From assembly GCA_947561715.1 (NCBI GenBank), contig OX387202.1, positions 11,917,001 through 11,981,000 of the forward strand: a DNA stretch of 64,000 nucleotides, in the 5' to 3' direction. A program made the translations under genes and the position numbers. The notes under the pieces are model-generated. The model was given only the letters and a program-made list of their open reading frames with translations, ran no database searches and was not told the DNA's origin. This document shows, piece by piece, positions 48,401 to 64,000 of this stretch. Each line of letters starts with the position of its first letter. Positions within the stretch are counted from its first letter, which is position 1. This DNA is from Ascidia mentula (taxonomy: Eukaryota; Chordata; Ascidiacea; Phlebobranchia; Ascidiidae).

Positions 48401-49589
48401 CGCTGCTGATTCGCTCAAAGCGGGTCGTCTTCAATCGGCGATTTGAAGGTCATCCGGCACCTTAATTTCAAATTTGTTAATTGCATGTTGTAGAGAATTA
48501 AATTTCCGTTCTCTTGATATTGGTCAATATTGGCACCTATTGCGAGAACGCCGAGCAGAATTGTTTTAGTAGGGAAGTTTTTCGCATGCCGACATTACGC
48601 CATTACGCTGCTGATTCGCTCAAAGCGGGTCGTCTTCAATCGGCGATTTGAAGGTCATCCGGCACTTTAATTTCAAATTTGTTAATTGCATGTTGTAGAG
48701 AATTAAATTTCCGTTCTCTTGATATTGGTCAATATTGGCACCTATTGCGAGAACGCCGAGCAGAATTGTTTTAGTAGGGAAGTTTTTCGCATGCCGACAT
48801 TACGCCATTACGCTGCTGATTCGCTCAAAGCGGGTCGTCTTCAATCGGCGATTTGAAGGTCATCCGGCACTTTAATTTCAAATTTGTTAATTGCATGTTG
48901 TAGAGAATTAAATTTCCGTTCTCTTGATATTGGTCAATATTGGCACCTATTGCGAGAACGCCGAGCAGAATTGTTTTAGTAGGGAAGTTTTTCGCATGCC
49001 GACATTACGCCATTACGCTGCTGATTCGCTCAAAGCGGGTCGTCTTCAATCGGCGATTTGAAGGTCATCCGGCACCTTAATTTCAAATTTGTTAATTGCA
49101 TGTTGTAGAGAATTAAATTTCCGTTCTCTTGATATTGGTCAATATTGGCACCTATTGCGAGAACGCCGAGCAGAATTGTTTTAGTAGGGAAGTTTTTCGC
49201 ATGCCGACATTACGCCATTACGCTGCTGATTCGCTCAAAGCGGGTCGTCTTCAATCGGCGATTTGAAGGTCATCCGGCACTTTAATTTCAAATTTGTTAA
49301 TTGCATGTTGTAGAGAATTAAATTTCCGTTCTCTTGATATTGGTCAATATTGGCACCTATTGCGAGAACGCCGAGCAGAATTGTTTTAGTAGGGAAGTTT
49401 TTCGCATGCCGACATTACGCCATTACGCTGCTGATTCGCTCAAAGCGGGTCGTCTTCAATCGGCGATTTGAAGGTCATCCGGCACCTTAATTTCAAATTT
49501 GTTAATTGCATGTTGTAGAGAATTAAATTTCCGTTCTCTTGATATTGGTCAATATTGGCACCTATTGCGAGAACGCCGAGCAGAATTCT
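45491..49589 (-). repeat. Right satellite array, 205-bp unit, 20 copies
   Basis: The reverse-complement marker CGCCGAGC recurs 20 times from 45679 to 49574 with a period of exactly 205 bp and no indel. The array is the same unit as the left one in opposite orientation. Variant bases show a higher-order repeat: the paired CACGCCATCACG changes occur 1,025 bp (five units) apart at 46341 and 47366, and CACC/CACT states follow a five-unit pattern. The copies are nearly identical, so expansion was recent or they are being homogenised. Confidence 0.95.
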
Positions 49590-49850
49590 TTGTATTAGAC
49601 TAGTTTTTCGCATGCCGCCATTATGCTGAATCGCAAAACCAGGCGATTTTTTTTATTCGCGATTTTTTTGATTGATACAGCTGCGGAAAATGTTGTTTAA
49701 ATGTTTTTTGAGGTTTGATCTGCTTGCTCATCTCTGTAATTTGATTCTAATCCAAAAAAAACAATTTTTGAGTAAATGTCTGTTGTACCTTGTAGAATGT
49801 GGCAAATTTGCAAAATTATTCTGCCAGAATTCTGCCAGAATGAGGGTGGT
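49590..49850 (-). repeat. Right terminal inverted repeat of the foldback element
   Basis: Reverse complement of the left end, running from ACTAGTTTTTCGCATGCC at the array side to GAGGGTGGT at the outer edge, immediately followed by the target duplication GAAATGTT. Confidence 0.85.
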
Positions 49851-49858
49851 GAAATGTT

Positions 49859-50370
49859 TTGTACCGATTGCAGTCAACCGTGACCAGCATAGCGGTGTTT
49901 ACTGTCAACCAGTTCACCACAAAAAACGAAACTACTCATTTGTTGCAGTCCGTATCGGTAGTCGGTCCACTGTTGTGTTGATTTTTACTGTTAATACTTG
50001 AATTGGAAATTAAATGAGCAAAACTAACAATGTCCACAAGCATGGGCGAAATGTATGTACCAATTAAAAACCTTTTGAAACAAACGATTTATGATTTAAT
50101 AACCTTTTGGTTTTGTCCGTGCCCGTGCCATTATTTTTCTGTTGTATACTGTTCATCTGCGTAGTTGCTTTTTGCGCAAAATACATTTGATTTTATTTTG
50201 ATTTAGGATTCATTACAAAAGTTAACATTTAATTTGTTGTAGTATTTCAGCATCTTTTTTTATGTGTATGATTTGTCAGCAGAACGAACGTAGACTTTAA
50301 TGCAGGGATTGTGATAACATCTCTTCACTCCGAATAACATTTGTGTCATGGTTTAATACAAAGTTAAACT
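49859..50370. other. Upstream region of the ADAP gene
   Basis: AT-rich, probably holding the promoter and 5' UTR of the ADAP gene. I see no clear TATA box or other site. The foldback element ends only about 520 bp before the ADAP start codon. Confidence 0.45.
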
Positions 50371-58513
<8,143 letters not shown>

Positions 58514-60240
58514 AGAAAAAGAGCCTGAATAAAGAAAATAATGTGACAAAAGCTGTAACAGCCAGCTGGCATAAAACTATTGCATTTAATGTTGCAAAAA
58601 GAAAAAAAATCCTCAAAAGTATGCCTACATGGCACAAGTGAATTTAAAAATGAAATGATGTTTCGCTGTTGCAACAACCCTTTCATGCTAAGATTGACAT
58701 GAAAACTGACTATTTCGTTTGACTTTTGCTACCACAGACTTGGCTGATTACAAACTGACTTACCAGCACAGACGCAAATCAACAGTAAGAAACAACTTTA
58801 CAAATCCTACTGGATGGAGATAAGCAAAATCATGAGGTGTCTTTATCACTTATACCCTGTTCTGACTGTGTCTTCCTTTTTTATTTGCAAATATTCCTAT
58901 CATTTTCTGATGCATTTATTGTCAATTACTAGTGTTATTTACTAGGTGTGACCAAATCTTAATGATGTTTACCAGCAAAATATTTTTGTAAGTTGATATA
59001 GCCTACAACAATTTAATATAGGTTACCACACAAAATTCTAGCCAAAATTTGTGAGTGTGTTTTATTTTTGGGAAAATTTTCAAAAATTACATTTAATGTT
59101 TACACACATTTTTTGCAAAAAAGTACAATTTTACACAAACAGTGATGTTGCTAATCCTAAAACCTGGTAATTCAACAAAATTTACAACACCAACTTAAAA
59201 ATGTTTTGGTTGGTAATAAGTTCAAGCACCATAAAGTCATGGTTTTTTATCAAACTTGTTAGTGGTGTTTCTTATCCTATCCACACTGCAGCAACTGAAA
59301 AATACGTGCAATATTTACATGGCCCAACATGTCAATTTAAGCAAACCACTGTATTATTAAACTTTTAGGCATTGCTTCTGGGCATGTTTCGCAAATGTAG
59401 AAGTTTATTTGCAGTACTAGAAACTGGCATTTTTGAGGCACCCTTGAAAAGTATATACTTTGACAAACTAATATTAATTGAACATAGTTAATATTTATGA
59501 AAACTGTTCATACAGAAATCATTACATATAGTATGAATTTCCTAAAATTGCTGGTGTACTTTATTCTTCAAGTTTTTATTGTGACTTGTTTCTATTTTAT
59601 GTACTCAGAAAACTGTGTTGCTTTGCATGTTACCTTGTACTTTTTATCATGGAAAGCCGTTTATTAGTGCATGAAATAAAGTTTATGAATACGAAACCAC
59701 TGATGTATTGTATAGTAGACTGGGCTCGGCAAAAAACTTGCATAAAAACAATATTTTAAGAAAGGGAACAAAAGGCAATGAGATTTTGCACATGGTAAGG
59801 CTTATTCTAATTTTCTATCATTTGCGAAAATGACGTATGAAAACACACTATAACTACGGCTACTTATTTGTTTCCTCTACGAACAACATCTTTAACCTAT
59901 GTTATTAACACTTGATTCCCCCCCCTCCCCCTAAAAGAAGAAGTATGTAACGATTTTGTTTGAATAAATCATGGTTGTCTGAACAAAGTAACTTATCCTT
60001 GATATTTGAGTTACAGTGTAGTGTGGAGTTTTCCTATTGGTGTTTCTGTTGTGTACTTCGCAAGCTAAGTTGTGTTTGCCATATTTCACAAGGTAAGAGA
60101 ATGGAGAAAACTAAACGATATAACATGCAATTGACAACCGAAAACAATACGATTTGCTCAAGACTCATTTTTTGGTGATAATTGCTGATGGTGAGCATCG
60201 TGTTACCGATGCTGAATTGCTGAACAATATTTGACATAAG
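58514..60240. other. Intergenic region between ADAP and PP1
   Basis: It probably begins with the ADAP 3' UTR; hexamers AATAAA occur at 58528 and again near 59675. Nothing else was recognised. Sequence is AT-rich, with a C-rich run near 59920. Confidence 0.5.
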
Positions 60241-60243
60241 TTT

Positions 60244-60505
60244 TGACGTCATTTCACAAACATCGTATCGATACGTCAAATATTTTTTACGCATATGACG
60301 TCATAATCCCGGTTGCTAGTCTCAAATGTTGCGCGAGCAGTCGTGTGTTATATTACAACGAGTTGCGTAGGATCGGTTCTCGGTTGTTTGTTGAGAAGGC
60401 AGTGTATGATTTTGAACAACGCTAATGTCTTACTCTACAGTTTACGTCACTTGGCAAACATTTTGTAGCCGTTGCATCAGCCATTGAGTTGTTTGCGTAT
60501 ATAAG
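60244..60505 (+). promoter_or_regulatory. CRE-rich TATA promoter, probably of the PP1 gene
   Basis: Two perfect cAMP-response palindromes TGACGTCA lie at 60244-60251 and 60296-60303, with half sites ACGTCA near 60272 and 60445. A TATA box TATATAAG lies at 60498-60505. The cluster is about 575 bp before the PP1 ATG. An AG acceptor directly before that ATG (TACTTCAG at 61071-61078) suggests a 5' UTR intron or trans-splicing, which would link this promoter to PP1. CREB/ATF binding is inferred from the motif only. Confidence 0.55.
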
Positions 60506-61079
60506 AGCTGCAGGCCGCTGTGAAATAAGATTGCCATCGATCGAAGCTACTATTGGATGCACGGACAAACTTCACATTTTACTGTCCATTTTGACAAAGG
60601 GGTTTTATTTTCGTTTATAACTAAGAACTTTCCGAGGGTTTTAATCGGTTATTCTGCGCATGTGGCGTAACTATGCGGCCTAACTAATAACGAGATTATC
60701 TATTTCATCCAAACTTGGAAGTACTGTACTAATGCGGGATGCAAAACGTTTAGTCTTTACCCACAGGATTAGGTAGTTGTGATAAAAGCAAGAGCTTTCC
60801 ACCTTACTATCCAAATTCACAAATCATTCTGCATATTTTTTTTGACAAATGTATTTTTTGTGCAAAATACGTTCATTTTAAAATGGTAGAAGGTGCAAAA
60901 CATTGAAATTAAATTAACCTCAAGCAGATGCATTTTCAAAAATAAATACTTTTAATAATTGCTTACTTTGCTGTAGGGTACCTGAGAATTTCAACTTACT
61001 CACCCAAACCAATTTGTGATTCTTTGCTCCAGGCCACTGTATGTTAGTTTTTGATTGATTGTTTATTAAATACTTCAGT

Positions 61080-63894
<2,815 letters not shown>

Positions 63895-64000
63895 TAGTAC
63901 TGTAAAGTGGTAAACAATTGTGTAATGGTTTCTTGCAAGAAAAATATCTGATTTAAATGTCATGAGATTCATATGTTAAAACTTACTCTGAAAATATGCT

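Larger units (their letters stand above)
41553..49850. mobile_element. 8.3-kb foldback transposon with internal satellite arrays
   Basis: The whole unit is a giant inverted repeat. Its ends, starting ACCACCCTCATTCTGGCAG, match in reverse complement for about 270 bp. It is bordered by a perfect 8-bp direct repeat GAAATGTT at 41545-41552 and 49851-49858, a target duplication. Inside each end lies a tandem array of a 205-bp unit, the two arrays facing each other around a 1.4-kb core. No transposase-like frame is present, so it is probably non-autonomous. The design resembles Drosophila Foldback (FB) elements, which make 9-bp duplications; the 8-bp duplication is compatible with hAT or P-type enzymes. 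The superfamily is undecided. Confidence 0.88.

Noticed and set aside
41823-49589. Regular repeats as a possible CRISPR array
   Set aside because: The unit is 205 bp with no unique spacers, sits in an animal-type genome and forms part of a foldback transposon.

Overview
The window looks like animal (metazoan) nuclear DNA. It is AT-rich, and its genes are cut into many small exons by GT-AG introns. It carries an RNF213-type giant E3 ligase, an ADAP-type ArfGAP, adenosylhomocysteinase-like genes and a PP1 phosphatase. Gene density, the short intron class (about 56-75 bp) and the many small hAT-type repeats would fit a compact chordate genome such as a tunicate. That assignment is inference; nothing here names the species.

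Layout, left to right. (1) 105-451, minus strand: the first two coding exons of an RNF213-type gene that runs off the left edge. (2) 452-6337: a 5.9-kb divergent intergenic region built largely of old direct duplications. (3) 6338-30619, plus strand: a complete second RNF213-type gene. I spliced it by hand into 56 exons, about 5,361 residues, with reading phase kept across every junction. It holds Walker motifs of AAA2, AAA3 and AAA4, a RING and an RZ zinc finger; one exon is 7.2 kb long. The two RNF213-type genes are head to head and their first two exons are homologous. (4) 30.9-39.9 kb: two intact, intronless adenosylhomocysteinase-like genes and a 5'-truncated third copy, mixed with a fossil Ty3/gypsy fragment, two tRNA-derived SINEs, a tRNA-like remnant split by a hAT element, and unrecognised coding-like sequence. 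(5) 40.7-41.4 kb: a LINE 3' end on the minus strand. (6) 41553-49850: an 8.3-kb foldback element with a perfect 8-bp target duplication, terminal inverted repeats, and two facing satellite arrays of a 205-bp unit around a unique core. (7) 50371-58513, plus: an ADAP (centaurin-alpha) gene of ten exons, 379 residues, with two hAT MITEs and a partial exon duplication in intron 5. (8) 60.2-60.5 kb: a CRE-rich TATA promoter, then a PP1 catalytic subunit gene from 61080, cut by the right edge.

The genes are not an operon and have unrelated cellular roles: RNF213 in ubiquitin-based defence and lipid biology, AHCY in the methyl cycle, ADAP in Arf and phosphoinositide signalling, PP1 in dephosphorylation. 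The most unusual items are the foldback element with its higher-order satellite, the paired RNF213 genes with duplicated intergenic DNA, and the AHCY-like genes, which share glutamines at two positions expected to be active-site Glu and His.
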